Shown: positions 1-10,833, counted from the first letter of the stretch. The stretch is 64,000 nt of DNA from Zoroaster sp. YZ-2022 (GCA_029582265.1 CM055831.1:27900189-27964188), one strand, 5' to 3'. The notes: generated by a model not told the origin, from the sequence alone. Program-made: numbers and translations.

Positions 1-863
1 TTGATAATCTAGTTATTACTAATGTTGATTTGATCAATTATTTGATCAAAATAAATGATGAGATAAAGAATACAAATGAAACCCTACCATCTAAAACACT
101 TGTGTAGGTTTTAGTTGATGAAAGTATGGTGAAAGTTATCAGGGTGATAATCTTTTCATCTTGTAGAGTCATTGAAGACTCTACAAGAGAGACTGTATGG
201 ATCCAAATGGAATCAACCTCATTGATAATGTAACAGTGCTTAGTATTTATATCAACCAACTTTTACAGGATATTATTAACAACACAATAACCAAAGCAGG
301 AAGGAGGGGATTCATCCCAAGGCCCCACACCTCCTAGATCTGCCAAGTTGAAGGCTTGGGGCTTGGGACAGGAAAACCTCAAAACAGTTTGTTCATTGCA
401 CATATATACAATTGCTTTATTACACAATTGATGAAGATTATCATTTGTAAAAGTGTTCAATTATAATGTATAAAGCTTTTAATTATGAATACTATTTTTA
501 AAAGTGGTACAATAATCATATATGTTGAAAAAGTCAGCCATTTAAATCAAGACAATTGAATCTCCTCTTTTGTAATTTCTTAAATTAGTATTGTTGAATT
601 AGTTGCTCATATTTGAGATTATGTCATGTGTTCTTGAAGATAATTTCTTGTCTGAATGGGACAGAAATGATTTCATAGAAACCTACAGTGCTTTAAGTTA
701 GAAACTGAATGAGGATTTCATTAAACTTGTTTCCAAATGAAACATTGACTGTCAATTGAGTTTATATGCAATTTCTTGATTGTCATTTAGTATTCAATGC
801 ACATGATGACATTTTACAAACAGTGTATCAAGAATGTACCTATTCATTTTATTTCTCCTCCAG

Positions 864-984
864 GTTGACAGCATGACAACCCTTCTAATTGACTCTGATC
901 AGAGGGTCAACAAGAAACAGTCTCAGCAAGAAACATCACCTCAACCAAGGAGAGAGACTCAGCTCAGGGATGCTCCAACAAAAG
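864..984 (+). pseudogene. Small spliced exon, coiled-coil-like, family unknown
   Basis: A pyrimidine-rich acceptor ends in CAG at 863, the exon begins VDSMTTLLID, and a GTAAGC donor follows the AAAAG at 984. The sister exon on the minus strand at 38097-37977 has the same borders but reads smoothly (VDSMTALLIDLIRGQQE and on to LQQK). This copy has several single-base insertions relative to it and drifts out of frame. The peptide is charged and helix-prone, as in the coiled coil of TRIM-type proteins, but it is too short to assign. It points toward the NHL exon on the opposite strand, so it probably belongs to a different gene from the TRIM relic. Confidence 0.4.
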
Positions 985-1287
985 GTAAGCAGGAAAAGAA
1001 AACTAGAACTTGTATAGAGGTGCAGCTCAGGTGTAGAATATCCTAACCTTTCCATTATGCAACTTCTGGTTACAAGGGTGGATCCAGAGGGGAAAGGAGG
1101 TATAGACCTTTTCTTTTGCTATGTCACAATTGTAGTTTTTGTCAACTGGTGATTGGCAAAACAATGGGTGACCATCGAGTAGAAAAACAAAGAAAGTATT
1201 GACAAGATATTGACATATGAATAATAATTAAAGAGTAACATTTACAAATCAACAGACAATGCCAAAGCAAAATCAGGGGAACTCCTC

Positions 1288-1891
1288 CATAATTCGTTTG
1301 CGCTCCTTTTCAATGCACCCACAATAAACCAAGGCTCGCTAGAGCTTCCCCCATTGGAACGATCCATGGAAATAGTGGTATTTCAAGAAAGCGTTGTTAC
1401 GCCACTGCTAACAAACGCGGTTAAGAAGTTTTCTTTCAATCCAGTATCATTAAGGTATAAAATACTTCGATTGATGGTAATTTTTTTAAAGAATGACAAG
1501 ACCTGCTAGATCACCGTCATTTTTTTTGATAAACTTACTTTGCACTGTATTGGACCATCTTCAACTCGCTATAATTTCCGCTTAAGCGCCTCCTTTGACT
1601 TTTCTGTAATCACCAGTAGATTTGGTGATTCCCTTGAGCTAACTATCGATGTAAAAATTCATCGTGATTGGCCAATGTTTAACTTACCGTCCAAAAAGGA
1701 TGTTAAAGCGTCTCTCCAATAGAGTAAGCTCTTTGATCCATAAGCAACCGTAATGCATCATGTGCATGGCACTGGGCTCCCGGAGTTGTGTGTCACAATG
1801 TCTCAAGGCCAAAAGATCAAAGAGATAAGAGTGCCACGCACAATTAGCAGTTTACAGAGACAGGAGCATTTTACTATGAAAGGAATTCGAT
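1288..1891. mobile_element. About 600-bp insertion specific to this copy of block A
   Basis: The sister copies at 17285-17300 and 37680-37700 read continuously across this point. Here the flanking sequence is split after GGGGAACTCC and resumes at AAAAGATGCATC. The insert is richer in CpG than its surroundings and has weakly similar ends (CATAATTCG at the left, CGAATT near the right). A 60-codon open frame at 1540-1722 shows no family resemblance that I recognise. It is most likely a non-autonomous element, inferred only from presence versus absence. Confidence 0.45.
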
Positions 1892-2421
1892 ATGTTAAAA
1901 GATGCATCACCCATATATTTGTTCACCAGTGATTCATGGCAATTTTTTTCTGAAATCTGAAAATAACTATTTTCCTTGTAAAAAAGTCATCAAAATATGC
2001 AAAAATTACAAATTAAATCAGAGCCATGTTTACAGTGATAAAGTTATGAAATGAATTGATGGCAGGACCTGTCATTAATTCATTTAAAGGTACTTAGATA
2101 AAACCGTGCTTCTGGACATTTGTCTTGTAGAAATATTTCTTTTTACAAGATGTATCACCGATATTTTACTCGTAATTTTGTTTTCATCAAAACAGCAATA
2201 ATTTCCTGAGTGAAGATTTCATTGTCAATGAATTGTATATGCTCTGGTATCTCTTGTCATGTCAGAAGCATTAATAATAAATTATACAAGATTAATTCTA
2301 TAGAGTGACATTGATACTCAAGATTCTACATTACATGTTTGGGCAATATATCTTGAAGAGGACATTTCACCATTATGATGATGACAAGGGAGATTGCCAG
2401 TCAGTAGCATGTTGGATTACA

Positions 2422-3064
2422 TCACATTATGTGATATATCTTCACTGGATTCCAAGTCTGCTACTACCAGCTGATGCCCATCTGCAGTAGAATGTGATTC
2501 CATTGGGCCCAGTACAGCACCCTGAGCTATACATGAGATGAATCTGACCTTTCATCATCATAATGGTGGAATATGACCAGTGGTATCATTATTATTTTCT
2601 GCATTGCAATATATATGCCTGATCTGTCACAGCATACACCTTTGCAGTATTCAACTTCCTGACCATTGATTGTTGGTTTGATTCCTTGAGTAATGAAGTA
2701 CCACATTGCTATCAACAATGTCTACTTGATGTTGGCTCATCACCACTGACTACAACTCTGTTATTATTATCAATGGCCAGGAAGCAAGGTTGTGTTTTGA
2801 CTTGGCATAGTGTGTGGATGAGCGCAGCCATCAGTGGAGGCTGTGCCTCGCTCACCACCATCCTCTCCACATCACCTATTACGCATGTTACCCTTATTAT
2901 TTACTGCTACACCTTTGGAGGTCCACTGCTGTCTTCCCTACCTCACTATGAGGCACTGTGTGGAAGTTAAAGGCAAGTGTGCCATCATTGTTGTACATCT
3001 GGACATCGTTGGTGTCATCCACAACCACTAAGTGATTGTGTATAGCTGCAATGTCATATGGATC
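2422..3064 (-). pseudogene. NHL-repeat exon of a TRIM-NHL-type gene (relic)
   Basis: On the minus strand an intron ends TTTTCCAG at 3065 and the exon opens with DPYDIAAIHNHLVVVDDTND. Further segments include VGKTAVDLQ, a stretch with FLAIDNNN-type spacing, TINGQEVEYCKGVCCDRSG and GIYIA, then HYDDE and a TGA at 2424-2422. These are NHL beta-propeller blades, which in TRIM proteins form the C-terminal substrate- or RNA-binding propeller. At least three frameshifts split the exon. About 210 residues would cover roughly four or five blades, so earlier blades should lie in another exon. The upstream RING exon at 12177-10834 is on the same strand, and the DIRS insertion lies between them. The 16147-16777 copy is closely related and differently damaged. 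Confidence 0.65.
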
Positions 3065-3492
3065 TGGAAAAATAATAATAATAGAGATAACACAGCACAG
3101 TGATATACCAATTATGTGTGTTATGTTTTATCGAGCTGAACATTAAATGAAGATATTTCTACATACTTTTGACATGAAGCCGAGCCTATACATGCGTGAA
3201 AGGATTCACAACCAAGCCAATGTTCACTTTCAACCTTTGAACTGTCATGATTTATTATTTACTATTAATTTAGCAGCCAATCTCATGTTTCAGAAAATAA
3301 AATAGGCTAAATTGTGGCAAAGTGCCATGTGGTTGGAGCCGTGTTTAGTGCATCGGATTTGTGTTCTGATGACCGAGTCGTCAGAATATATACTCTGAAA
3401 TATACTCTGTTCGAAGATGCTTCAATAAGCTTGTGACACCCTTGCTAACACACGTCATGTTACCACATGTGTGTCCACTTCAGGGGACTCCC

Positions 3493-3638
3493 TTACCTGT
3501 TAAACCTACAAATGCACATTTCACTAGCCGAAGGCTACCTCGCTAGATTCTTTTTTACCGCACCCTAATAGCGCCCTCTAGTGTCCCTTCCCATCACTGC
3601 CCTCTGCACCATGCGTGTCGTCAGTCCCTCTTTTTCTC
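3493..3638 (+). repeat. DIRS left inverted terminal repeat
   Basis: It begins TTACCTGTTAAACCTAC and runs through a GCGCCCTCTAGTG segment to the CTCTTTTTCTC near 3638. The reverse complement is found at 9053-9194 with few differences. The bases outside it (3475-3492, ending GGGGACTCCC) are unique to the left end and are copied only in the internal complementary region. Confidence 0.9.
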
Positions 3639-3839
3639 TAGGCGCTCTCATTGGAGGAAAGACTGTGAAGTTTTTTCTGCGGAGCTCCGCCTCCCGGATT
3701 AACCGACTTTTTTTGTCACCTCGACTTGATTGCTTGAAGTTTTTTGGGCTGTTCCTTATTTAACAGACCTGTGAGGTAAATCCTTGCTTTATTCCTTTCT
3801 TGTTTTTTACACTACAGTGAATTATGGATTTAGCCTCGA

Positions 3840-6085
3840 TTTTTCTTCTCCGTCGGTGCTCTTGTCAGCCTTGTGCTACGAAACCCGCAAGGCTTCTGTA
3901 GATCCGGGCGCATGAATTATCACCCCTCGCTGCAGGAATGTGCCGTCGTGAAGCAGTACAGTCTGTCGGCGGTTAGAGGATATACGGAGTGGGAGGCAGT
4001 GACAGCCTGTGGCTCCGTTCCCGCCCCCCTCCGTGTATTTTTCCACCTGGCAGCCAGGCCGTTCTCGGACCCATTCCGGGTTCCAACGATCTCTTCTCGG
4101 AGCCATACCTCGCGGGTCCCTGGCCTCCGGCGGTTGCCAGACTTTCCTCTCAGAACCCACCAGCCGGCATACAGCGGTCCCTGTCTGCTTGGTAGGGCCT
4201 CTACTACAGATTTTTTGTTTTTCTTGCTGAGGACATACCTTGTAGCGGTCCCTGTCCTCTGGAAAAACCACTGCTGATGACCCTTCCACTGGGGACTTAC
4301 TCTGGCAGTCCCTGTCCTCCAAAAAGGTGTCACCACTGGAACCCAAGGAAAGTTTGGAGGCATACCTTCGCGGTCCCTGCCATCCAAAACTACCAGTTCC
4401 AAAAAGAAAGACTAGAGCCATAATTTCTTCGGGGTCACTGGCCTCTGGGTCTACATGTAAAGGCAAAGGGGCGCAAGTTCAATACCGGGTGACATGACCT
4501 TGTGGTCCCTGTCATCCAGACGGCCGCCACTGCCTGGACCCCAAGCCACGGAGACATACCTTTATGGTCACTGGTAATGCGCGGGTAGCCCATATCGATC
4601 CGCCTTCCTGTTAGCCCCCATGGCAGTCATTACAGCCGGGCAGACTCCCGGTGGAGAAAGCAAACGCATACTGGCCGTCAGAAGAGGCGACACCGCTACA
4701 GCTCTAGTCGTCTTCCTCGGGAGCAGCTTTTCTCTGCCGGTACGGCGGCTTTGCCGCCGATCACCCGGATGGGTTCCACAGCAGCTTCTCCTACAGGGAT
4801 TTTCGAGATCTGATAGCCATACTGTATGGCGTCTCTGGTCAAAACCTACAGGGCCGTTCCGACTCGCCTTACCCACACAGAACCGACTGACTACGGGGTC
4901 CAAGCCCCTGCGGCTGGGGATGCAATATTCACTGTAGCCTCGCTCCCTGCAGTTGCCCCAAGTTCATCCGTTTGCCTCATGGACGTTCTTCAGCCCATGG
5001 GTCCCCAGGGTTTTCCGCTGGATCTCGGGATATGCCCCAACGCCCGGCGATGACACGTACATTCGTCAAGGGGCTCCTCAGGCGACTCTGATACTGCTAG
5101 TACCCACTCTACTTCAGATCGCCGGCTTCGCCTGGTTATGAAGGACATGGTCCGGTGCTACTATTCCTTCCTCAGACGAACCTACGGCAACCGGCGTGAA
5201 CTCGCCAATCCTTTGGCGCGTACTGCTCCCACGGCGCCCAGAGAGGGACACTTTCCGGTCTTTCCGATTGATCGGCTTTGTGTGGACCGCATCACGACTC
5301 TTTCAAAAGTGAGACGGATACGCCGTGTTCTCGCGGGATCTACGTCCCTTTAGAGTCCCTCAGGTGGACTTTGATCAATTTTTGACAGTTCCTTCCTTAC
5401 CAACTGCCTCCAGGGATAAGATTGCAGCCGATACAGGTGCTCGCAATTCAGTAAAGGCCCCTTTCCCAGTCGGGAGAAATGGCTTAGAGGATACTCTGAT
5501 TAAGGTAGAACCACGGCCTAACGAGCGGGCCTTCGTGTTTCCTGTTTTCTTCAACTGCTATCGAATATCTAGTTTGCTCTTGTGAGACAGACTCCACTGT
5601 TTCAGCAGAGGCAACTGAGATGGCATTTCGCTGCTTGGATGATTGCCTCCGTATCTGCATGGACCAGTTCACAAGAATCTCCATGCTGGCCACGGCCGCC
5701 GGAGATCCAACGTGACTGAGTCAATTTTTCTTCCGTCCGATGGGGTCATATCTGACTTGGAAGGCGTTCCACGTCTCGGCCTGATTTATTCGGGACAGTT
5801 CCAGGTTATCATGGAAAGGAGGCTCAACGGATCACGGCTGGACAAAATCAACCTCCAGTAATCATCTACCCAGAGCTCCCCATCCTACTAGGGCATCTCC
5901 CAACTGGGAAGAGCCAGCGCTCCAGGAAGCCTCTTAAACCCTTCCACCGGTCAGCGCTACACCAAGGGTACCCTACATCCACTTCTTGGTCCGCAACCCC
6001 ACAGTCACGTCCTGGGAGTGGCCGTTGGCGGGGATCCAGACCAGGTTTACCCTCGCCCTAAGACCACCCGTGGTGGCTTCTGGCG
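3840..6085 (+). pseudogene. DIRS 5' coding region, presumed ORF1 (gag-like) remnant
   Basis: By position, between the left terminal repeat and the reverse transcriptase, this stretch should hold the structural ORF1 of a DIRS element. Only short open stretches survive in all three forward frames, and no zinc knuckle or other motif is visible. The sequence is GC-rich like the rest of the element. Part of it (4100-4580) is a degenerate tandem repeat. The assignment to ORF1 rests on position alone. Longer frames on the opposite strand here look like composition artefacts. Confidence 0.4.
4105..4580 (+). repeat. Degenerate ~65-bp tandem repeat inside the DIRS 5' region
   Basis: The core GGTCCCTG(T/G)C or a one- or two-base variant recurs at about 4114, 4175, 4247, 4307, 4372, 4433, 4504 and 4566, usually just after a CATACCT-like motif. 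Spacings are 61, 72, 60, 65, 61, 71 and 62. The regularity suggests an expanded short repeat within ORF1, now decayed by indels. Confidence 0.55.
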
Positions 6086-6088
6086 CCA

Positions 6089-6765
6089 GTGGCGTTACCC
6101 CTCCGGCTCCCTACCGGCCCGTGGGGTCGTCTTTCTAATTTCGCGAAGACTTGGGCCCTTTTTTGCGAGGACGTGTGGGTTCTCGAAACCGTAACCGAAG
6201 GTTATGCTCTGGAGTTTACGAGTCCCCCGTCAGTATTACATGCCAAAATAACGCGCGGTCCCAGCAGATCCCGACACACGGCGTACACTGGAAACGGTGA
6301 ATCAGGCTCTGATCAAACGGGCGATTACAGGAGACCGCCCGATCGGGCAAACCAAGTGTTCTTTTCAAGTTTCTTTCGAATGCCAAAGAAATAACAGGGC
6401 GAATGGCGTCCAGTTTAAACCTTCGCCTTATGAGCCACTTCATACGCCCAAAGCGTTTTCGGATGGAAACCTTACACGCAGTTCTGGGAGGCTTTGCCCC
6501 ATCCTGCATGGGGCTTCGCTGGACTTGAAGGATGCTTACCTACACGTCCCGATAAGGAAAACGACTGCTCTTTCCCCACTTTCTCGGTGCCGAGCTGCAT
6601 CTTCAAAGAGGACTTGTCTCACCCACTTGAGAAAGGGTCGACAATCTCATAGAATGTAGCCATCCTCTTGTCCGCCAATCTGCTCCCGCAGCTGCTTGGC
6701 TACGACTACTGGGTCTGATAGCAAGCATGGTGGACCTCATACCATGGTGCAGGATGAGGCTCCGT
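6089..6765 (+). pseudogene. DIRS reverse transcriptase remnant, palm core deleted
   Basis: The N-terminal lead-in of DIRS reverse transcriptases is visible (GRLSNFAKTWALF, then VWVLETVTEGYALEF). After frameshifts comes the motif A segment SLDLKDAYLHVPI at about 6520-6555, which carries the first catalytic aspartate. Within a few dozen bases the sequence jumps to the post-palm segment (FLGAELHLQRGLVSPT), followed by LLGLIASMVDLIPWC at about 6700-6750. The intervening region, which should carry the YxDD motif C, is missing, roughly 100 codons by family expectation. The protein cannot have been active in this copy. Its 3' continuation is the RNase H. Confidence 0.8.
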
Positions 6766-6925
6766 CCGTTACATAGCTACACCTACTTGCCTTGTACCGG
6801 ATCTACCGGGGACCCTATCACCCTTCCGGTTCTGGTACTTTCCACATACGATCAAGCACCTCCATTGGTGGCTCCAACGAGAGGTCCTCACCAAGGGAAA
6901 AATCTTCCCATGCCCCCAACCCATC

Positions 6926-7580
6926 TTGACTCTGACCATAGATGCTTCCAACCTGGGCTGGGGTGCTCATTTTGGGACAGACTCTTGCGCAGGGACTTGG
7001 TCCCAAGAGGAGAAACCTTTACACATCAACATCCTCGAGCTCCTGGCTGTTCAGAAGGCTTTGATATACTTGGACCGACAGTGTCCGCCAACACCCGAGT
7101 CAGTACCGACAACACAACGGTTGTGGCCTACATCAATCGGCAGGGGGGCACTCGGTCCCCACGCTTATGCATGTACCTTTGGAACCTACTCTGTTGGTAC
7201 ATAGCGAACAAGACAACCCTATCGGCGGTTCTCCTACCCGGGAGGCTGAATACGGTGGCAGATGCTCTCTCCGGAGACAGCCCTGCCGACGGAATGGACA
7301 TTGCACCCATCCGTGGTTCGAGCCATCTTTCATCGGTTCGATCGCCCCCACATAGATCTCTTTACCTCAGCCCGGAACAACCAGTTATCGGTATACTGCT
7401 CGGGGCAGGATCCTCCGGCATGGGCATGGCGCCCTATCGACCGATTGGTCAAACATATGCGCTTATGCTTACCACCCGATCTCCCTCCTCCCAAGGGTCT
7501 TGGCGAGGATCAAGACCACTCCTTGCCGAGTGCTTCTATAGCTCCTTTTGGCCCCGTCAGCCTGGTTTCAGAAACTAGTC
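6926..7580 (+). pseudogene. DIRS RNase H and connection domain remnant
   Basis: The RNase H opens with TIDASNLGWGAHFG (first catalytic Asp), then AGTWSQEEKPLHINILELLA, which contains the conserved Glu. After a frameshift follow STDNTTVVAYINRQGG (catalytic Asp) and LPGRLNTVADALSG near 7260. A second shift leads into EWTLHPSV and PHIDLFTSARNNQL, the conserved tail seen in DIRS and Ngaro polyproteins. The RNase H would remove RNA from the RNA-DNA hybrid made by the reverse transcriptase. The key acidic residues survive, but at least two frame changes are needed. Confidence 0.82.
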
Positions 7581-7619
7581 TGCCTTCTGGTGAGTCCTCC
7601 TGTCCTGCTTCCCACAGGA

Positions 7620-8740
7620 GGATCTTCTCAGCCAACCTCAGTCGCGCATTTACCATCCCCAATCGGAGACTCTACACTAACGTGTTGGATGCTGTCAAGC
7701 GATCCTGTTGTTCAGCTGGCCTTTCAGAAACGCTGCAGCCTTGTCTCGGGCCGGCGTCCATCTACAAGGACGACCTACAACAGCCGCCTCGACATTACCA
7801 TAAATGGTGCGGCGACAACTCTGTTGATCCCTGCTCAGCATCTATACAACAAATAGGCGATTTCCTATCTTGCCCTTTTTAAGCAGGGCCTTGCCGTACC
7901 GTCGAGGTATCGCTCGGCCCTCAGTGCGGTTCATACCGGCTTTCCAGATAACTCTGCGTTTCATCCAACGGGGCCTTGACTCAACTCCTCAGGGCATGTT
8001 CTCGAACATCCTCCACGGACGGAGTTACTGCCTTCATGGGACCTGGAGCAAGTGCTTCAGTCTCTTAAGATAGCTCCCTTCGAACCACTAGCTCAGGCAT
8101 CACTTATTGACCTCTCTGTCAAAACGGTCTTCTTGGTAGCCATCGCCACGGCAAGACGCCATAGCGAACTTCATGCCCTATCTGTTGACCATGGACTTAT
8201 CACGTGGGAACCTGGCGGGGTTCGCCTCATCCCCCGTCATTCTTTCCTTACGAAAGATCAGTCCCCTTCATGTCTTCCCCCGGACATTTTTATCCCTGAC
8301 ATCAAGTCAGCCTCATCCATACCTGCGGATAGCCTCTGGTGCCCTGTCCGAGCACCATGGTATCTGGCTTCGTACTGCTAAGCCGGCCGGGCTCTGTCTC
8401 CCAACTGTTCATCTCATCCACGATGCCGCATGGGGCGGCCTCCCTGGATACTATCTCCCGATGGATGGTGCGGGCCATACACTCTTCGCAATCGCAATGG
8501 CCCACCTCCACTGGGAAGACTGCCCATGCTCACGAGACACGGGCTATGTCAACTTCATGGGCCTACATGCAAGGTGTCCCACTTCAGGACATCCTCTATG
8601 CAGCAGCAGCCTGGAAGACGCCTTCAACATTCACGCCTTGTTACCTGAGGATGTACTACAGGCGGCGGGCGGGTTGGCGTGCCACTCTCCAGGACGGCTC
8701 GATCCCGTTCGCCTCCACACAATGACTGGATGTCGGCCCC
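7620..8740 (+). pseudogene. DIRS tyrosine recombinase remnant
   Basis: Segments of a tyrosine recombinase are spread over three frames. The first catalytic Arg lies in ATARRHSELHALSVD (about 8145-8190). Downstream in another frame are ISRWMVRAI, then HETRAMSTSWAYMQG, which gives the HxxR pair, and FTPCYLR, whose Tyr at about 8640 would be the nucleophile. This enzyme replaces the DDE integrase of LTR elements and would join the circular DNA copy to the target. Length and motif order fit the family. Frameshifts make it inactive as written. It ends about 150 bases before the internal complementary region. Confidence 0.8.
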
Positions 8741-8892
8741 TGCTGGTGCCTTCTGGTCCTTTCATTTGTGAGTGTGTAACCTTTTCTGTTTTAATTGGGA
8801 GAACGTGAAGGGACCAATTGTTTGGTTTTCCTTGATGGATTCTTCCTATGCCTCGCCCCCCCTCGCCCTCCTCCTTTTCCCTGTGCTAATCT

Positions 8893-8997
8893 GCATTTGT
8901 AGGTTTAACAGGTAAGGGAGTCCCTGAGTGGACTCCCCCAAATCAAAGGTGATTTGGGAGTCCCAGCGAAGGCGATTTATACTTACCTGTTAAACCT
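8893..8997 (+). repeat. DIRS internal complementary region
   Basis: The first part (GCATTTGTAGGTTTAACAGG through AGTGGA) is the reverse complement of the outer left end near 3475-3515. The second part (CCCCCAAATC through TTAAACCT) is the reverse complement of the outer right end near 9175-9239. The two meet at about 8930, so the region is a head-to-head imprint of both termini. That is the template proposed to restore the unequal ends during circle formation. Confidence 0.88.
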
Positions 8998-9052
8998 CCC
9001 ACCCTCCTGCCCCACTTGGGCTCAGCCTGTACTCTTCTTTTTACTCACACCC

Positions 9053-9194
9053 GAGAAAAAGAGGACGACGACACGCATGGTGCAGAGGCATGATGGGAAG
9101 GGACACTAGAGGGCGCTATTAGGGTGCGGTAAAAAAGAATCTAGCGAGGTAGCCTTCGGCTAGTGAAATGTGCATTTGTAGGTTTAACAGGTAA
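9053..9194 (+). repeat. DIRS right inverted terminal repeat
   Basis: This is the inverse of the left repeat, ending AGGTTTAACAGGTAA. The 45 bases beyond it (9195-9239, with two opposed copies of an AAATCA-type motif around GATTTGGG) are specific to the right end and are mirrored in the internal complementary region. Confidence 0.9.
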
Positions 9195-9239
9195 GTATCG
9201 TCCCTTCGCGGACTCCCAAATCACCCTTGATTTGGGGGA

Positions 9240-9427
9240 ATTTACAACATATGTACATCATGTGTTTTTAAGTTTTGATGACTCCTCAGTGACAAAAAAT
9301 AACAATTTTCTGTGATTGAAATATATTTGGGAGAAATAAAAATGTTATCAATCTCACACAAGAATATTTCTATTTCAGTAAACCTTTAAAAGGCCATTTT
9401 CTCTGAACCATGTTATATGTGTACTCT
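9240..9427. other. Right flank of DIRS, nothing recognised
   Basis: AT-rich intronic flank between the DIRS end and the minisatellite. No element or gene was seen. Confidence 0.5.
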
Positions 9428-9768
9428 TGTTTACTTTTATTCAGAGTAACTTTAAACTGGTCAGATGCCATGATCATTCGGTCTATCAATGCATAGGGTA
9501 TGTCAATGAGTTGTTTGCTTTTATTCAGAGTAACTTTAAACTGGTCAGATGCCATGATCATTTGGTCTGTCAATTCATAGGCTATGTCAATGAGTTGTTT
9601 GCTTTTATTCAGAGTAACTTTAAACTGGTCAGATGCCATGATCATTCGGTCTATCAATGCATAGGGTATGTCAATGAGTTGTTTGCTTTTATTCAGAGTA
9701 ACTTTAAACTGGTCAGATGCCATGATCATTCGGTCTATCAATGCATAGGGTATGTCAATGAGTTGTTT
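9428..9768. repeat. 84-bp minisatellite, four copies
   Basis: The marker TCAGAGTAACTTTAAACTGG recurs at 9441, 9525, 9609 and 9693, exactly 84 bases apart. Copies 1, 3 and 4 are nearly identical and copy 2 has several changes. Because 84 is a multiple of three and the unit lacks stops, open frames run through the array on both strands (28 residues per unit, for example DRMIMASDQFKVTLNKS on the minus strand). This looks like a consequence of the period rather than evidence for a protein, though a repeat-bearing exon on the minus strand cannot be excluded. Confidence 0.9.
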
Positions 9769-10253
9769 ACTTGCATGTTGAACAACATCATTAAGTGTCA
9801 TGTTGACGAATTCAGTAAGAGTGCAGTTATTTATTGGCAATCTTTGAAAAAATGTGCTCCAAATGAGTTTGCTTTGTTACAAAGCACACCCAAGGTCTCG
9901 TCAAGCTTTTATGGCTGGCAGGAAATCTGGGAAATTCACTTTTGGAATTCTGGAAAGCATTCCATAAGTTCTGGCTGGAACACAGACACAATCTGGTGAT
10001 AATTCTGGTTATGGCTCTCAAACAACTGAAGTTAAATCTTTAGCATAATTTCCCAAATTAAAGATGAAATTTAAGGAGAAAAGTATGGATCGATGTTGCT
10101 AACAGACACGACTATATGAAAACACAACAACCCATGCTGCTACCCATGCCATGTTTATTGAACCTCCACTGATGTGTTGCATTTACATACTTAAACAGCA
10201 GTTTAATTATTGAATAAGCCGCATGGACTGATGTATAAATGAAAAAGTCTTTG
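9769..10253. other. AT-rich spacer
   Basis: No gene or element was recognised. The last bases before 10254 resemble the right-copy sequence after 30490, so the edge of block B probably runs about 70 bases into this stretch. Confidence 0.4.
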
Positions 10254-10547
10254 TTAACCCTCCTACTATAGCTGTGCTTTAGTGGCAAGTAGCTATGGGG
10301 TCAAAAATCAGTCTACTGGACTGGTTTAACTGTTGACCCAAAATTGCACACAGGGCATTTTTTGACTGTTTTACAGTCATTTTGACCACCCTGAACAATA
10401 CCAGACAATGCTTTTACCAGTCAAAAACGGTTGACTCCATTTGACCTGTAAATGTACTTACTACACTTAAGGTTTGACAGCAATATACCTTGGCAAGTAT
10501 ATCAACATTTTGACTGATTTTTGACTCTCGCAGTTATAGAAGGTTAA
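10254..10547. mobile_element. TTAA-flanked MITE (piggyBac-like), family 2
   Basis: TTAA on both sides borders imperfect terminal inverted repeats (CCCTCCTACTATAGCTG at the left, CAGTTATAGAAGG at the right). The sister copy of block B at about 30485-30500 has a single TTAA with matching flanks (AAGACTTT-type sequence on one side, CCACTC on the other), which is the expected empty site. TTAA duplication with CCC-type ends is the piggyBac signature. No transposase is encoded. The interior is rich in GTCAAAA motifs. A larger relative lies at 51695-52511. Confidence 0.75.
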
Positions 10548-10833
10548 AGAATGGTTTAGAATATCTCTTTGAAGTTCACTTTGTAATCCTACAGGGTAAT
10601 TGTCTTTGTTTGGGAGCTGTTGTTTCTTTATCACTGTTTGTTCCTTTCGTTTCGTACAAATATTGTTTTTATATACTGTTCCATTTTTCTTTAATTTTTT
10701 TTTTTTAATTTGTAGCTTTGTGAATTTGGCGTGTGAAATTCTTTTATAGTTTGATTAGAAAATCATTTTTTTATACAGCAATCTGTACCCACTACATGCT
10801 ATTGAATGCATAATGTGTTCATAAGAAACTTAC

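Larger units (their letters stand above)
1..3330 (-). repeat. Block A, inverted left copy
   Basis: The reverse complement of this stretch matches 15885-19600 over most of its length. Anchors include the stretch around 181-200 against 19505-19525, the 300-345 region against 19350-19390, the NHL exon, and the region after it at 3060-3320. Two differences stand out. This copy carries about 600 extra bases at 1288-1891. It also keeps a short exon (864-984) where the right copy has a tRNA-like repeat array instead. At 3325-3385 there is a stretch resembling a tRNA-derived SINE head without a B box, which I hold only weakly. No intact gene lies in the block. Confidence 0.75.
3475..9239 (+). mobile_element. 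DIRS-type tyrosine-recombinase retrotransposon, structurally complete, coding-dead
   Basis: The element has inverted, not direct, terminal repeats (3493-3638 and 9053-9194). Its order is 5' region, reverse transcriptase, RNase H, then tyrosine recombinase, and an internal complementary region sits just inside the right repeat (8893-8997). This combination defines the DIRS group, which is thought to integrate through a circular DNA copy using its recombinase rather than a DDE integrase. Length (about 5.8 kb) is normal. All coding domains are frameshifted, and the reverse transcriptase lacks its middle. The base composition is clearly more GC-rich than the flanks. No target duplication is seen, as expected for the group. 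It lies in the intron of the minus-strand TRIM-NHL relic. Confidence 0.88.

Noticed and set aside
1540..1722. 60-codon frame in the copy-specific insertion
   Set aside because: No motif and no relatives in the window; could be chance.
3876..4466. 196-codon frame on the minus strand within DIRS
   Set aside because: Antisense to the DIRS 5' region, GC-rich, and without a recognisable motif; a composition artefact.
9370..9999. Overlapping long open frames on both strands
   Set aside because: They arise from the 84-bp repeat being divisible by three and stop-free; no supporting splice sites or family.
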